NCBI GenBank assembly: GCA_905221615.1
Contig: CAJNDT010003802.1
Span: 47,501 to 111,500, forward strand
Source of the DNA: Symbiodinium sp. CCMP2592
Taxonomy: Eukaryota; Sar; Dinophyceae; Suessiales; Symbiodiniaceae
Length of the DNA stretch: 64,000 bases
Direction of reading: 5' to 3'
Below are positions 32,831 to 45,760 of this stretch, piece after piece (the first letter of the stretch is position 1; each line of letters starts with the position of its first letter). A program made the position numbers and the translations under genes. The notes under the pieces are model-generated. The model did no database searches. It worked only from the letters and a program-made list of their open reading frames with translations, and was not told the DNA's origin.

Positions 32831-34290
32831 CCTTGGCCGACGTACGCCCAGTGCTCTGATCGTTTCACCTCTCCGCCGTCGATGGGCTCATCGCAACACA
32901 TCACCGCCGCCATCACGGGGTAGGGCCGAAAAGCGGAAACTCTCACCTGATCGGTTGGGCACCGCACTTGCGCCTGAAGGGTGCAGCGCTGCGGCAAGAA
33001 GGCAATAGGAGCCCACAGTCGGATTCGAACGGAGTCACTTGGACGCACCTGACGAGACCTTCTCGGCCTATGCAAGTACTGACAGGATCTGAACGGCTGT
33101 GCAACAGTGTGCAACTACCTCCAGAAGCTGGGCTGCCCACCTGCCACCTGCCACCTGCCACCTGTAGACGCCGAAGGGCCAGTCGGCTCAGAGGCACACC
33201 TTGAACCTCCTGATCCTCATCTTCACGTCAGGTGTCTCCACTGTGTCCGTCTGCGCATGCTTGAGAACCGAGGCGCACGGTGGATGAGGCTGCCGTCTTC
33301 GGATTGCTGATAAGAACGTGCTCTGACTTTTTCTCTCAGCTGGACGTTGGAACCTGGGCGTCGACACAGAAGAGGGAGACCAAACCCATGACAATTCAAG
33401 CTCTCGCCGGGCAGGTTGCTCACTGGTGGCAGATCAGACAGGACAGAAACACTGCACTTGCCAATGCAACCACGAGTTATCAAGCTACAGGATCAGTTCA
33501 AGCCAGCCTTTGGGACTGAGCACAGGCAACACTAAAGCCAGTAAAGTATGTCCATCCAAAGGGAGGCGCGGTGTAGCCCTCTCTCCTACGAATTTGCGCG
33601 GTCAATCCCCAAAACGTGGGCGGTGTGGTCGGGATGCGAGTTAAACATCACAAATACGCATGGCTTTGCTGCCACCATCAAGAGTCCCGGGATGTAGCGG
33701 TCGGAATGCAGGAATGCACGACAAAGGCGAGGGATTTTGACGGTTACCCGCAGTAGCAAAAAGAGTAGAGGCAGGCGAAGCACTGTGGGTCTTACATAGT
33801 GATGGAAGTGGCGTCCGCGAAGCACATGTGAACGGTTAGGCGGAGCCCTTGACAAGAACGCAGCATCATTCGAGTACTCGGGGCAATGCACTCACAACTG
33901 CGCTCATTGGCACGGCTGCGCTGCTGGCCAGCTGCCTGTCATCGACAGGCTCCCTCACAAAGTCTGGAGTGCAATCCCAGAGCAGAGCTCTGCATTCGAA
34001 GATCGGCTCAAGCAGCAAAGCCTCTAGGCTCTAGACCCCAAAACAAAGGGAGGGAGCCTCATTTCGGCTGCCAGCCTGCGAGGTAGCAGCTGAAAGCGGC
34101 TCTCTGTCTCTCTGTCTCTAACCCCCCGTCTGCCTCAGCCTCTCATCATGGTAACCCTAAAAAGGACCGCTTAAGAGCTTCTTGGCCTGTCCGGCAGCGC
34201 CAAAGAGCACCTCGCCTGGACACGACGCTTAGTTTGCGGCAGCTTGGCGCATTCGTGGCAATTTGCCTCATTCGCCTCATCCGCTTATCT
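32831..34290. other. intergenic, no gene recognised
   Basis: A short CCACCTG tandem lies near 33138-33165. Otherwise only unsupported short ORFs. Confidence 0.4.
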
Positions 34291-34291
34291 C

Positions 34292-34753
34292 TCACTTTCG
34301 CCCACTGAAGGCTATTGATGATGTTATGCTGATGATTTCAGTATTAACGTGAAGAAGGACCGGCCTGGAAGTCAGCAGACAGAAACGCCGAAGCAATGCT
34401 CTGCAAACCTGGCGCCACGCATCCCGAATGTACCCCAGACTTGCATCTGACGGCGCTTGAAGGCCTTCTTTGGCCATGGACTTCAGCTCCACCTCTCTCG
34501 CCGCCTTAGCTCCGGTGCTGGGCTGCAGAGATCGCTGAGCCGCCATGACACTCTCGGCATCTCTCAGGCTGCCACGCTGATCAGTGACTGAACCTCGCAA
34601 AAGACGGGTCAGGGCCGGGCACCAAGGGCAACCCAATTTCACCCCCGTCATCGGGCCGCGGACCTCAGCAAAGCCTTTGGACAAGGTCTTGTGCAATTCG
34701 TCCAAGCGTTGGTCGTCGACGTGCCGCAAGTCCTGTCCACAGCTCCGCTCCAA
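34292..34753 (-). CDS. unassigned 153-codon ORF
   Basis: Reads RLDELHKTLSKGFAEVRG early on, with charged, helix-prone composition that looks more protein-like than its neighbours. No family recognised and no exon partner found. It may be an isolated exon or chance. Confidence 0.25.
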   Translation of the reverse strand: MERSCGQDLRHVDDQRLDELHKTLSKGFAEVRGPMTGVKLGCPWCPALTRLLRGSVTDQRGSLRDAESVMAAQRSLQPSTGAKAAREVELKSMAKEGLQAPSDASLGYIRDAWRQVCRALLRRFCLLTSRPVLLHVNTEIISITSSIAFSGRK

Positions 34754-34903
34754 GACTCTCTAACTCCTGGCCTGGACGACAAACATATTGGGGTTCTGCA
34801 TATTTCCAACAACACCACAGTCCAAGAGTTAAGCTGAATCACCAGGTTGACATGCGAGCCTTATTCAAACGAGAAAAATGTTGAATGTCTTGTTGTCGAC
34901 GCA

Positions 34904-34904
<1 letters not shown>

Positions 34905-34974
<70 letters not shown>
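34905..34974. repeat. (CA)n microsatellite
   Basis: About 34 uninterrupted CA dinucleotides, followed by CTAT/CTGT tetranucleotides at 35035-35068. Confidence 0.9.
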
Positions 34975-34976
<2 letters not shown>

Positions 34977-35069
34977 GGGTGTGCGTTCGTTCTTGCGTGC
35001 ATGGGTGCATGCTGCATGGTTGCAGGCATACATTTATCTATCTATCTGTCTGGCTGTCTGTCTGTCTGA

Positions 35070-36540
35070 CTGGCACCTGACTATGACACGCATGTGTGTG
35101 ATGCATGTTCATGCATGTGTATACATCTGTCCAGGTATGCTTTCAGACCGCTTCCAGAGTACTGCAAGCATCTGATGTGGCAAACATCAAAAACAAAGAG
35201 AAACGGACGCCTGCAGATGACTGCATAGATAGAGACAGATGAATGGAACACATTTTGAGACCGCGACCGCCCCGGAGTCGTTTCGCGTGCAAGCTTGCAT
35301 TCGCAGCTTTTTAAACACCAAACTTCGGCTGCAATGCTTTTTGTGATTCCTGCAGAGCTTCTTCTGGGCTGTACTAGGCTTGCCATGCTCGTCACACATG
35401 TTCCACCGTCTTCCTCTCAAAGCACGATGCTCTCCCAGCTGCTAGAATTACCATCTTCGTCGGCATCTCCCCGTGTCAGGATCGTCATAACCAAGGGATA
35501 GTGAGCTCCAAAAGGAGGCTTTCCCGTGTCATGCCAGCACGACCCATCGAAAGACGAAAAAAACTCCACACTCTCACACCAGTGCACAAACCCAAGTCTT
35601 GGCTTCAAGGAACGACTCCAACGGTACGTCGTTTCTCACACATCAGCCCCTTCGGCTCAATGTTCTATAATTCTATAAGGCCTCTAGAAAGGCTCTTGGA
35701 GGTACTGTGAAAAGGCCTTTGCAGCTTGTGACCGTCTGATGCAGAAAGATCGAGCGCCTGCATCCATCGCAACTCCAGCTTGCCGGTCTTCGGCAGCTGT
35801 TTCGCCAACTCCTGAAGATCGCAGGACCAGAATGCAAGGTCCGGAGCAGTACGCTATGCCCATGCAACGAAGCGAGCCAGACATGGAGACGCCAAGGGAA
35901 GCAGAGACTCCGTATCACAAGGGGCTGAAGGATTTTTGACTGTTGACGCTAGGGTTTTTGTTGAGCGCCTGTTTCCATCTGCCTGAACAGTCGTCCGGAA
36001 CCTCCCTTGGAGGAGGGTTTGAGGTTCAGGATTTTGGGTCAAGACACCGAGGCACCAACCTGCAGGTGCTTTTTGGAAGCTTGCCCCACGGCTAGCCTCG
36101 CCTGTCAAGGTGTCACACAGATGCGAACAGCATATCACCAATGACAGTAACTAGCAACATGACCCAGCCACTGCTACCACAAGTGGCAACATGATCATAA
36201 CTACTACCACCATCCACCACCATCGAAGCATGTAATGTAGAGGCCTTAATGACTGTAATAGGGCTTTGGGTGATATTCTACTATGTTTACAACATGGAAC
36301 CCCCAAAACCCCTATTCTGATTCCTAAGGCCCCCAACCCCTGATACATAGAACCCTACTATAGATCCTGTATAGACCCCATTAAAAAGGAACCCTATTCT
36401 AACGCCTAAGACCCCTACAGACGCAGCCGATAAAAACAGCTGAGAGGAAGCATAACCCTAAACCCTAAACCGTGGCCTCTCGGAGTTGCAGCAAAGCCTT
36501 GCCAAGCTCCTGCTAAGGACACGACTCCGGGGGGAGCTGG
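35070..36540. other. intergenic, no gene recognised
   Basis: Overlapping short ORFs without motifs between 35.1 and 36.1 kb. Degenerate CCCTAAACC and CCCTATT-type strings occur from 36300 to 36475. Confidence 0.4.
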
Positions 36541-36544
36541 GGTC

Positions 36545-36760
36545 CTTTGAAGGGCTCCCTTAAAGGGTTCTATAAGGGAATTGTAAGGGATTCTTGAAGG
36601 GTTCTATAAGGGATCCTTAAAGTTTAAGGGGGGTTCTATAAGAGATCTATAATAGGGTGGGTTCTATATTAATATTAGGGTCCTGTAAAGATACTCTAAA
36701 CCCCTAAAGGAACCCTTAAAAGAACCTCAAACCCCTAAGAGGAGCCTTAGGCTTCTTAAG
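36545..36760. repeat. degenerate AAGGGTTCTATAAGGG tandem tract
   Basis: Imperfect 13-16 nt units of AGGG(T/A)TTCTATAAGGG(A/G) run from 36545 to about 36665 and pass into CCCTTAAA-type units. Resembles the 12115-12185 tract. Confidence 0.55.
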
Positions 36761-36807
36761 GCTGCTATTCGGGCATGCGCCGGTTTCTGACAACTAGCGG
36801 TACCCAG

Positions 36808-36913
36808 TTGGGAGCTTCCGAAAAATAGGGGGACCTTCTCTTGGGGTCCTTATTATGAGGATTCTGCTATTTCGGCTACTATGTTAGGGTCCCCTACTTT
36901 CGGAAACTCCCAT
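36808..36913. mobile_element. small TIR element (MITE-like), family A copy 2
   Basis: The arms TTGGGAGCTTCCGAAAAATA and the reverse complement of CTACTTTCGGAAACTCCCAT pair over about 28 bp with a few mismatches. Size (106 bp), terminal motif GGGAG-TTC-GAAA and internal CTTGGGGTCCTT match the element at 852-964. A lone arm of the same kind (TTCCGAAACTCCCAT) lies at 40311-40325. Confidence 0.6.
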
Positions 36914-37713
36914 TTAGGCAGAGGATCAAGGTACTTGCTGCTGCTCTTTGGGTTTGGAGTTTTGGCCTCTTTTTTGGCATTGAGTTGAAAGTTTCATTTC
37001 TCAGGGCATAGATCCTACCGGATGGATCGAAACAATATTCAACTGCAGCCAACGTCGCATAAGCTGACTGATGTTCAATGGCTTCTGGCATCTTGTGGCG
37101 GTACAGTCCTGCATCAAATGGCTCAAGCTACGGCGCAACCAGCACAGCGCGGCATCCTTTGCAGCGCATGCACATCTCCTATCGACTACGTTGCGTAATG
37201 TGTCAACGTGGACAACCGGACCTCTTCTGAAATTCGTGTACTAGGCATGATCGACTCTGCCGTTGAAGTTCAGCATTTCTGAAGGAGTGGATGGGGGCTT
37301 TGAACCTAAGGGACCAAAACCTGACCCCAAATAGCGGCATCCTTCACCTTTGAATCCCTAAAGACAACCCTTAGATGATCTCGTATCTCACCAGGACCCA
37401 CGGCAATTCATTGGCATCATGTTGTACCACGGATCTGGTGCTTTGTGACGTGCACCTATCATATATATCCCTGCTTCTTACCTGCTTAAGAGAGGGAGAG
37501 CTCCACTTCAGGGTTGCTGAGGGCAGCTCGCCGCCCGCCGCCGCGACTTTTTGGTAGAGCTCCAGGGCCTGGGACTTCAGTTCAGTTCTTTTTTTTTTTG
37601 AGCACCTTTTTCCACCTAGCAGTTAAGGTCGGCGGAATCCACATTGTGGAAGGCTACAGGGCGTAGCGCTTAGGGGTCTAAGGGCTGCTAAGGGCTTAGT
37701 AAGGATTAGGCCT
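36914..37713. other. intergenic, no gene recognised
   Basis: Unique sequence with a T10 run near 37591. No exon-like ORFs found. Confidence 0.4.
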
Positions 37714-38163
37714 TTGAAGGGGTTTGGGGGTCTTTCGGAGTCTGGGAATCTTGTGAGGGTTCCGGGCGTCCCGCAGCGGCCACGCCTATCTGAGTTGCAG
37801 GCCATGAGGAAGAAGCCTAGGCCAAGAAGGGGATTGTGCTTGATTTGCTCTCCAAAGCAAGTCGAAGCGGAGACCCAACGCGGAAAAGTGAGGACGTCCT
37901 GGGCTTCCAAATTCCCTGGCTATCCTCACCGAGCGTCAGAAGCGATCCAGGTGTCTGCACAGGTCGAGGAAGGCCTTTCTCGCCTCAGCTCGGAGTTTGC
38001 TCAGGACTCATGCATAATACGTACTAACGTGTATGAACAGAAACAGAAAGAACAGTACTGCATGTATGTGCCAGCGAGCCTCTACGTGGGATTCCTGCGC
38101 GAAGGCTGCCAGCAAGCCAGAATCTGCGAGGCCCATTCACTTGACAGATACTCCATGTTCTGA
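37714..38163 (+). CDS. unassigned 149-codon ORF
   Basis: Has a basic N-terminal half (LQAMRKKPRPRRGLCLIC) and a less biased second half; its initial ATG lies in a GGGTTTGGGGG-like tract, so the start is doubtful. No family recognised. Could be an exon of a lost or unseen gene. Confidence 0.25.
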   Translation: MKGFGGLSESGNLVRVPGVPQRPRLSELQAMRKKPRPRRGLCLICSPKQVEAETQRGKVRTSWASKFPGYPHRASEAIQVSAQVEEGLSRLSSEFAQDSCIIRTNVYEQKQKEQYCMYVPASLYVGFLREGCQQARICEAHSLDRYSMF

Positions 38164-38204
38164 TGCTGTCTTTTGTCGCCTCGTCCAGCTGAAGGTTCGG
38201 ACCA

Positions 38205-38215
38205 ATTTTGGCTCA
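38205..38215 (+). other. possible relict of the dinoflagellate spliced leader
   Basis: ATTTTGGCTCA matches 11 consecutive bases of the 22 nt dinoflagellate spliced leader as I remember it, with about 5 of the 9 preceding bases also agreeing. Retroposed cDNAs in dinoflagellates can carry such relicts. The match could be chance. Confidence 0.2.
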
Positions 38216-38339
38216 TCTCCTTTTGAGGCGATCAACTGTTTGAAGGAAACGAAGTCTGCGCCCAGGTCGAGGTCCTCCAGAAGAGCGGCAAAGGATGTCG
38301 TCGCTGCACCTTGAAGTCAACGGGAGGGCTGCCCGCCAC

Positions 38340-38800
<461 letters not shown>

Positions 38801-39390
38801 ACGTATACCCTATCTATATACATACTTATTCATTTGGTTGCTTCTATTTCTAAATGTATAAAGGACTCATTTCTAAATGTATAAAGGACTCGGATTTCTT
38901 AGGACCAGGCTGCGCTCCAGCTCCTGGAAACATGCGCAGTTGCACTGCGTGCTGCGGCTCATGCAAAGCCTGCCTGCCTCAGTATCTAATGCAATGAGCA
39001 CCCCTGGCCTCACCGCCAAGCCGACGAAAGTGCGCCTGGGGAACACCCCTCACCAGGCCAGAAGTTGCCAGAGAACAGCTTCGAAAGTCCAAACTACGAA
39101 TGCCTCGCGAAGGAGAGCAGCTATTAGGCGTCCACTTTCGGTCGACCTGCAGAGCAGAACTACCAGTCTCACTACCTGCGCAGCGAGCCCAAAAGATGCC
39201 TGCAAGTTAAACTAGATTCAGACATGTGCCTCTCCTCACCAAGCGGAACTCAGGATCAAGCAGATCGAAGACAGAGGACTCGGAATCGGCCTGCAGCTGG
39301 CAGCTTCCCCCAAAGCCCTTTACCCTCTCTCCGAGACGGCGAAGCGGCAAAGCCGACACGCAACTCGAAACAACGACTGCAAGTATCCTA
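38801..39390. other. unique sequence, no gene recognised
   Basis: A 112-codon plus ORF (38877-39215) has no motif. A direct repeat TTTCTAAATGTATAAAGGACT lies at its start (about 38848 and 38870). Confidence 0.35.
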
Positions 39391-40170
39391 AGCCCGAGAC
39401 CCTATAGACCCTAAACCCGATACGCCCCAAACCCTCATGCAGTACATGCAGAGTCCCACCTTTGCTGCCTCGAGCAGCTCTGAGAAGGCGAGCCGCTGCT
39501 TGTGATCGACCTTCGGCTAAGGGTTTAGGTCTTAGGGTTTAGAATTTCGGGTTTAGGGTTGATTTAAGGCCTAGGGTTTGTAGGGTTAGGTTCATTTTTG
39601 GGGTTTAGGCTGCGGGTTTCGCGCTTAGGGCTCATGTACCGAACCCTCGCCACCGACAACCCGACACCCAACCTCCTGCCCAAAGCAAGCAGCCGTGATA
39701 GGATCATGATGACAGCAACAACACTCTTCATGATTTCTGTGGCAGCAACAGCAATCATGGCAGCAAACAGTAAGGCTGCCAACACCAGTGACAAGACGAT
39801 AACAACAGTCGTCACCAGGTTTAATGCAACATATCAATGATGATAAAATTTGCGAGAACAATCGCAATGTTACAGACCTTCAACCCCAGAATCCTAAACC
39901 CCGTAAGCCCTCAAATCAAACTCCAAGAATGTAGATGCCGAAACCCTTGAAGCCTAAAAAAATCTGAAACCCAAAAGCCTTTAAACCCTAAACTCCACAT
40001 CCCCAACCCCTAAACCCTGAAACCTCTAGCCCCAAAGCCCCCAAAACCCCTAAACCCACATGCCCCTAAACTGCCCTAAACCCCAAAGCCCCCCTCAACC
40101 CACATGCCCCTAAACCATCCTACAAATTAGTCCAAAAAAACCCTAAAACCCCCTACCCACTCAATTCTTT
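39391..40170. repeat. degenerate telomere-like repeats in both orientations
   Basis: CCCTAAACC-type at 39395-39440, TTTAGGG-type at 39520-39615, then CCCTAAACCC/AAACCCCTAAA at 39880-40150. The switch of strand within 1 kb shows these are scattered interstitial repeats. Confidence 0.7.
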
Positions 40171-41230
40171 TGCCCCCCCCGCCCCCCCTCCAAACCGTTG
40201 GGCACCGGGCCGACTCCGGGCGGCTGGGAGCCGAAAGCGAGAAGCGCAGGACCGGCCTCGAAGTTCCGAGGATCCTACACTTTCCAGTCTCTAGTGCAAG
40301 GTGAGCTTACTTCCGAAACTCCCATAACTACGTATAACTACATATAACTACATAAAACTACAACATCTCAGAGAAAAACCAGGGTGAGAGAACATGCATG
40401 GATGCATCACTGCGGCGCAAGAGGATAGAGCCCATGGCGCCAACATGAACTCTGCAACGCCGCCTCGAAGCTACCGAGTTCAAGGACAATGACTATATAG
40501 TAACTAGTGAATAGCCATATAGTAAACTATATAGTAACTAAACTAGTAAATATATAGTCACTAGATAATAACTATATAGTAACCAAATACTAGCAATTTG
40601 GTTACTAAATATTCGAGCATCAGCACCGGAATGCTAAGATTCCGTCATCGTCGATTCCACCAACTCGCGGCCAAGGCCGAGAAGCTGCCCAATCTGAAAG
40701 CATGCATTCGTTGCAATACATGTTGGATACTATAGTAGCTACTACATTGGTTACTATATTTGTTACTATATAGATTGGCTGCTATGTAATAATTATGTGT
40801 GTGCTTATATGGCTTGACAGACGTGCAGAATGATCCCTGCTACAGAGCAGCGACAGCGACAACGAAGCACGACGGACCGCAACAGCGACGGGGCGGTCGA
40901 AACACAAAGAGGCTGCACAAACCGCTTAGGACAGTGGCATAAACCCCGAAATCTCGGATCGAAAGTTTTGGGCCCACTGGCTCTGCTAGGCGGTGAGTGG
41001 AATGTTCCTGGCCTTCACCTCGCCGGTCCTCTCCAGGGATACCTTTAATAGTGTGAAACAGAAGGGCAAAGGAATGAAGACGAGAATGATACTCGTGGCA
41101 AAATCTACACTGACTGTCGACACTTCGGTGTGCTTGTGCCGCTGTATCTTCAGCCCTCAGTAGAAGTCAAAGAGCGAAGACGGGACGTTCTTGAGATCAA
41201 ACTGATCGAACTCGTAAGCATCCCAGCATT
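40171..41230. repeat. ATATAGTAAC palindromic repeats in unique sequence
   Basis: 40485-40610 and 40725-40790 contain many ACTATATAGTAAC/GTTACTATAT strings in both orientations, including a local inverted repeat (GGTTACTAAAT region). Related strings lie at 10045, 12100 and 45390. No gene seen; 40900-41230 is unique with no supportable ORF. Confidence 0.5.
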
Positions 41231-41420
41231 CCAGGAGCTTAGGGGGTTTCAGATATAGGGTTTGGGTGGAAATTGTTTTTGCCCCTTTTTTTGATTTGGC
41301 CTCCTTTTTGTTTGGGGGGGGGGTGGGGGTGGGGCTGGGGGTTTCGGGTTTAGGGGGGCGTTGCCTACGTTCCCGGGTTTCGGGTTTAGGGGGGAGTTGC
41401 CTCCGTTCCCATAGGGAAAA
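41231..41420. repeat. G-rich TTTAGGGG tract with 36 bp tandem duplication
   Basis: 41339-41374 and 41375-41410 are near-identical copies of a GGGTTTCGGGTTTAGGGGGG sequence followed by a GTTGCCTNCGTTCCC tail, two mismatches apart. A run of more than ten G lies just upstream. Confidence 0.75.
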
Positions 41421-41807
41421 CTTTTAGTTTGTTTATATTCCCCTAATGAAACCCATCTTTTATCAAGTTTTCAGGTGGAAAACCAAGATTTTTTCGATAT
41501 GTCCATATCTACATCCATAGACCCGTATTTGTCTATGTTTACTTCTACGTTTACGCAGGAAAACAAACGAGTGAAGTTGTTTTGGGGGCATTTCTCTTTG
41601 TTTGGTGTTTATTGTTGTTCCTTGATTCGTTGTCTTGGTTTTTCCTAGGAAAAGCGACGGACACAGACGCAAAGTGCTCTCCACTTATGGTGTGAGTGGG
41701 TGGCGATGGAACTCAACTTCACTGCCTAGGCCCCCAGGACGTTTTCTTCCCTCCTTCAGCCTGCCTAGACCCAAACTTTCCACTCCCTGAGGGTTTCAAC
41801 ACGCGCG

Positions 41808-43691
41808 TCAATCGCAGCGGCGCCATTGAAGATGACAAAATGCTTGCTCATATGGGACGGTTGAATGGCATGTCTCGAAGACGCGTGTGCTCAAAGGCTT
41901 TGTAGTGGGAACGGCACGATGGCAGGTGGGAGGCTGCTGTTTGGACACTGTGCTGTCAACAATTGTGCAGGATTGAAAGAGTCGCACGTCATAGTGGCGC
42001 GCAGCGCACTTCACTGCCACATCGCTCACACAACCAGCATGCACATCTTGGCCTAAGGCAGAAGCGGCAAGAGCTGCGAGAAACGCAGCGCTCGGGATGT
42101 GGTACTCCATCTTACCCAACGCGGCTTTGCACGCACTGCCCCAACCTGCTTTTTCTTCCTCCTCAGTTAAGTCGTAGTAGAAAGCACGGGTCGCACGTTG
42201 AGCAGCTGTGGACATGCGCATGAGTGGCAACTTCCCTTCGATTTTAGGGCCACAAGAATCAGCAGCGCAGGCCCATATGGCTTGGAACAGGGACTGCACT
42301 ATTCCTGGATCCTGCAGACCAATTTCCCCATGAACGATCGCCCTGCGAGTTGGAGACATAAGAATCCGGGCGCTGAAGCCACACCGGTGTGCAGCTTCAA
42401 CTCGGCACCACCAAGTCTCAAAAAGGGAAAACTGCTGGCACAGGCAGAGGTTTATATTTGTGGGGTCGAACTCCAACGGTCTGTCATGAGCCGCGAGAGG
42501 GTTTTCCGGCTGAGCGCGCTGCACCTGCAGCCGTTTCTACTCCTCACCCGTACCCCACTCGAAGCGCCCTCCGTTCGCGTCCTCTAGCCAGCGCGTGAGG
42601 TCAAGAAACTTACCGGTGTCTACAGTTTTCTTGGTCGGGAAGGCTGGGTCTAGAACAAGCTTAGACTCTGGGCCCTGCAGCAGCAACGTACCATCCAACG
42701 CCGGGAGGCGGTTCTGAATCCTATTATTGTTCCCCACCCCGATCCAATGCTGTTGCGCATATAGGCCTTGCGGCCTGCTGCGCACAAAATTCTGAAAGGC
42801 ACTCATGACAAAGGAACAGGTCGGCGACTTGACCTCGTTGGGATCCCCTGTGGGGCATGCCCACCACCGAGCTTTTGTTGTGTGCTTTTCAATAGCATCA
42901 GCCCAGAGTGCGATAGTCAGGGATTTGTGTTGGCAAGACGCTAGGCAAGCTTGGAGCATGTCAAACGCAAACTCTGCGGGTAAGCCGCACCCAAGATGCA
43001 GATACTCGCAGGCAACAGCCAGCGGTAAAGGCGCCGTGTGCCCGAGGACATGAGGCAGTCTGGAAGCTTGTTCCATGGTGATGTCCAGCCTTCTTTGAGA
43101 ACGCAGGCCCGCCAAGGCATGCTGGTACACTTCCTGAAGCGAGTGCTCGCGGATGTACTGGCTATACACAGGCATGTGGCGCCAGTTGCTCATGCGAATA
43201 TCCGCAGGTGCATCCTTTGAATTCGCGAGTGTGCAAAATCAATGGTGCACCTCACCAGCAGGGTCCATCCGGAAGCAAGCCACACCCAACGGCCGAGGGA
43301 CTTCGGCTTCTCGTTCTGAGCTATCCGCTTCTGCATCCTGCCGCGCACGGGGCACAGGGGGAACATGCGGGACAGGAGCTGGGGGACTCGGCAGAAGGCC
43401 ACCAAGCGAAACGGCAGCAGCCGGCGGAAACTGCTGGGCATGTGCGGCAGCGAACGACAATGCCGTGGGAGCAGCAGGAAACTGTAGCTCTGATAATGCG
43501 GCATGTCCTTGTCTTGTCGGCAGGGCTTCAACTTCAACCTGTGAGACTGCTAGAACACCCAGGCTGCTGAGGTGCTCCAAGTCCAGTGGCTCGTCTGTGT
43601 CAGGCAAAAGATAAAGGGAAAGAAAAATTGGGTCCCCTTTACGGCTTGCACCACAGAGGACAGCTGGGGCAGGTAGCGCTTCATGCAGCAT
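41808..43691 (-). pseudogene. decayed mobile-element-like ORF, possibly DUF3987 type
   Basis: Three long open segments (43691-43239, 43193-42537, 42524-41808) share one frame and are separated only by a TGA (43239-43241) and a TAG (about 42537). A single 600-residue reading frame has been broken by point mutations, though the TGA gap could alternatively be an intron. The N-terminal part is Ala/Pro-rich. The rest has IALWADAIEKHTTKARWWAC, NNNRIQNRLPALDGTLLLQG, LFETWWCRVEAAHRCGFSAR and GWGSACKAALGKMEYHIPSA. The order resembles the primase/helicase-like DUF3987 proteins found near dinoflagellate mobile elements, but I am unsure of the assignment. The frame begins after an in-frame TAA just upstream of 43691. 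Confidence 0.45.
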
Positions 43692-43699
43692 TAGAACCC

Positions 43700-44591
43700 A
43701 TAAACAGCCTAGTGCAACAGCATCTTAGCACCAGGCCGTCTGTTGGAACAAGCGCTCCAGGTGCCTGCAAACCTGCGCAAACCAGAACCCTACTAAGTCC
43801 TACAGTAAACCCTGCACTCTCAATCCAACCTAAGCCCCAAACCGTACGCCCGAGACCCTGAACCCGGAACTCCTAACCCTCAACGATGCACGCCAATCCG
43901 GGTAAAAACCTCCGATTTCGAGTCCATAAGCTGCCCTCGAACAGGTGGCTGACTTGACTTTTTCCATGTTGGTCGGGTTTTTGGCCTGTCAGCTAGCAGC
44001 TACGGTCGGCAGCTAAACCCTAAACAGAAACCCTAAATCTTAAGCCCTAAAACCCTGACCCTAAAACCCTAAGCCCTGTGAACCGTAAACCCTGCAACAC
44101 AAAACCTAAAACAAATCCAAGCTGCGGGGTTGGGGTCGGGGAGGCTGCGATTCTTTCTTTTTGCGCTATCCTTACAGAGATTATTGTAGCTGCCCGTCAC
44201 TATGTACTTATTGCATAGTAACTACATCTTCATTCACAAGTACCCCTGGTTGTTGTATAACCATTATACCGCCAGTATACAAATATTAAAGCTACTTTTG
44301 TTATCGTACCATTAGAATAACTATTATACTTGTTCTATGGTCACGGTCGCCACCCTGGTCCCTGAAGCAACCGCTCTCATGTTACCGTTATGATTGACAC
44401 CCTTCCCGACTCTACCCTGGACCGTGAACCCTGCAAGCATTCCGAAATCCTTTAAGCCCTATGAACCTCATCACCCTATCAACCCTATAATCCTTATCAG
44501 CAAGGTAAACCCCTAAAAACCCTAAGCCCTAAGCCCTATAAACCATAGACCTAAAGCAATTATCAAATACGTACGTGTATGTATGTATATA

Positions 44592-44625
<34 letters not shown>

Positions 44626-44700
44626 CATATACACACATACGGGTTTGGATTTCTAAACCTATACCGTATATGCCTATGTGTGTGTGTATATATATAATGC

Positions 44701-44741
<41 letters not shown>

Positions 44742-45760
44742 ATACATATTATGTATATATTCCTGCGACGGGCTTCCCGGACCAGACGGCTGCAGTGTCG
44801 CTAATCTTGCCATCTAGAGCACCCAAGCTGTGCGCTTGCTTTAGGGTTTGGGGTTGAACGCTTTTGTAGGGCTCAAAGATTCGGGCTTCTTGGGTTTAAG
44901 GGTTTCTCACGGCTTAGAGTGCAGGGCGGGTTGTTCTGATTTAGGGTCTAAACGGGTTTAGGGTTTAAGGTTCTGATTAGGGTTTAGGGACGGTGGCAAC
45001 ACTGCAACAGTGTGCATTGGATGGCCGACCCTCGAATTCCGCGGGCGAAGACGCGAACCACGAGGTTTCACACCCTGTGTCTTGGGGGGACATGAACACT
45101 TGCCCGAGACATCTACACTAGGCGCTCAACTTTCAACCCTAGACCCCACAAGCTGCTGAAATTAAGCCCTGAACCTTCGACCAAGCACTTCAGCCCGCAT
45201 GGAAAACGACTGTTCCCAGATCGCGGCCTGCCTCCTGCAAACTCCCGAATCGATTTAGGTTACGTTACAACGTGTGTGGCCTGAGGAGATGTGAATGCAA
45301 AGAAGAATCATAGCTCAGACTTTGAGCAATCCCAGGCACTTCGACAACTGTAGTCATATACTCATCATTCTAACTACTACAAAGTTACTGCATGGCCATT
45401 ATATAGTAGATTAGTTACTATATAGTTAAGTACTGTTTCTACAGACCGGGAGCTGCAGGAGGCATTCACTGCCTCACTGCGGCGACCTGTCGCGACTACC
45501 AGATTTCGAATTGCTCGATTCTGCCAGGGGTCGGAGAAGGGAGCCCATGCACCTGGGCAGCGCACCGGCGGAAGTTCCCTAAGCTCCCGGTCCGCTTCAA
45601 CACTCTCGGCGGCATTTCACACAACCAAAACTCGGCGAGGGGTCGGTTCGTGTGCCACTCACGTGTCATCATCTGCATGACGGGTCTCCCACACGGCCGG
45701 GCAAAAACTCCGGACCAGGATGTAGGTACATGTCTCTGTGTGGGTATGTATACAATCATA
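43700..45760. repeat. telomere-like strings and (AT)n microsatellites, no gene
   Basis: CCCTAAACC-type at 43785-43890, 44015-44110 and 44400-44550. TA runs at 44583-44630 and 44705-44740. TTTAGGG-type at 44840-44990. AT-rich TTACTATATAG strings at 45370-45430. No convincing coding region. Confidence 0.6.
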
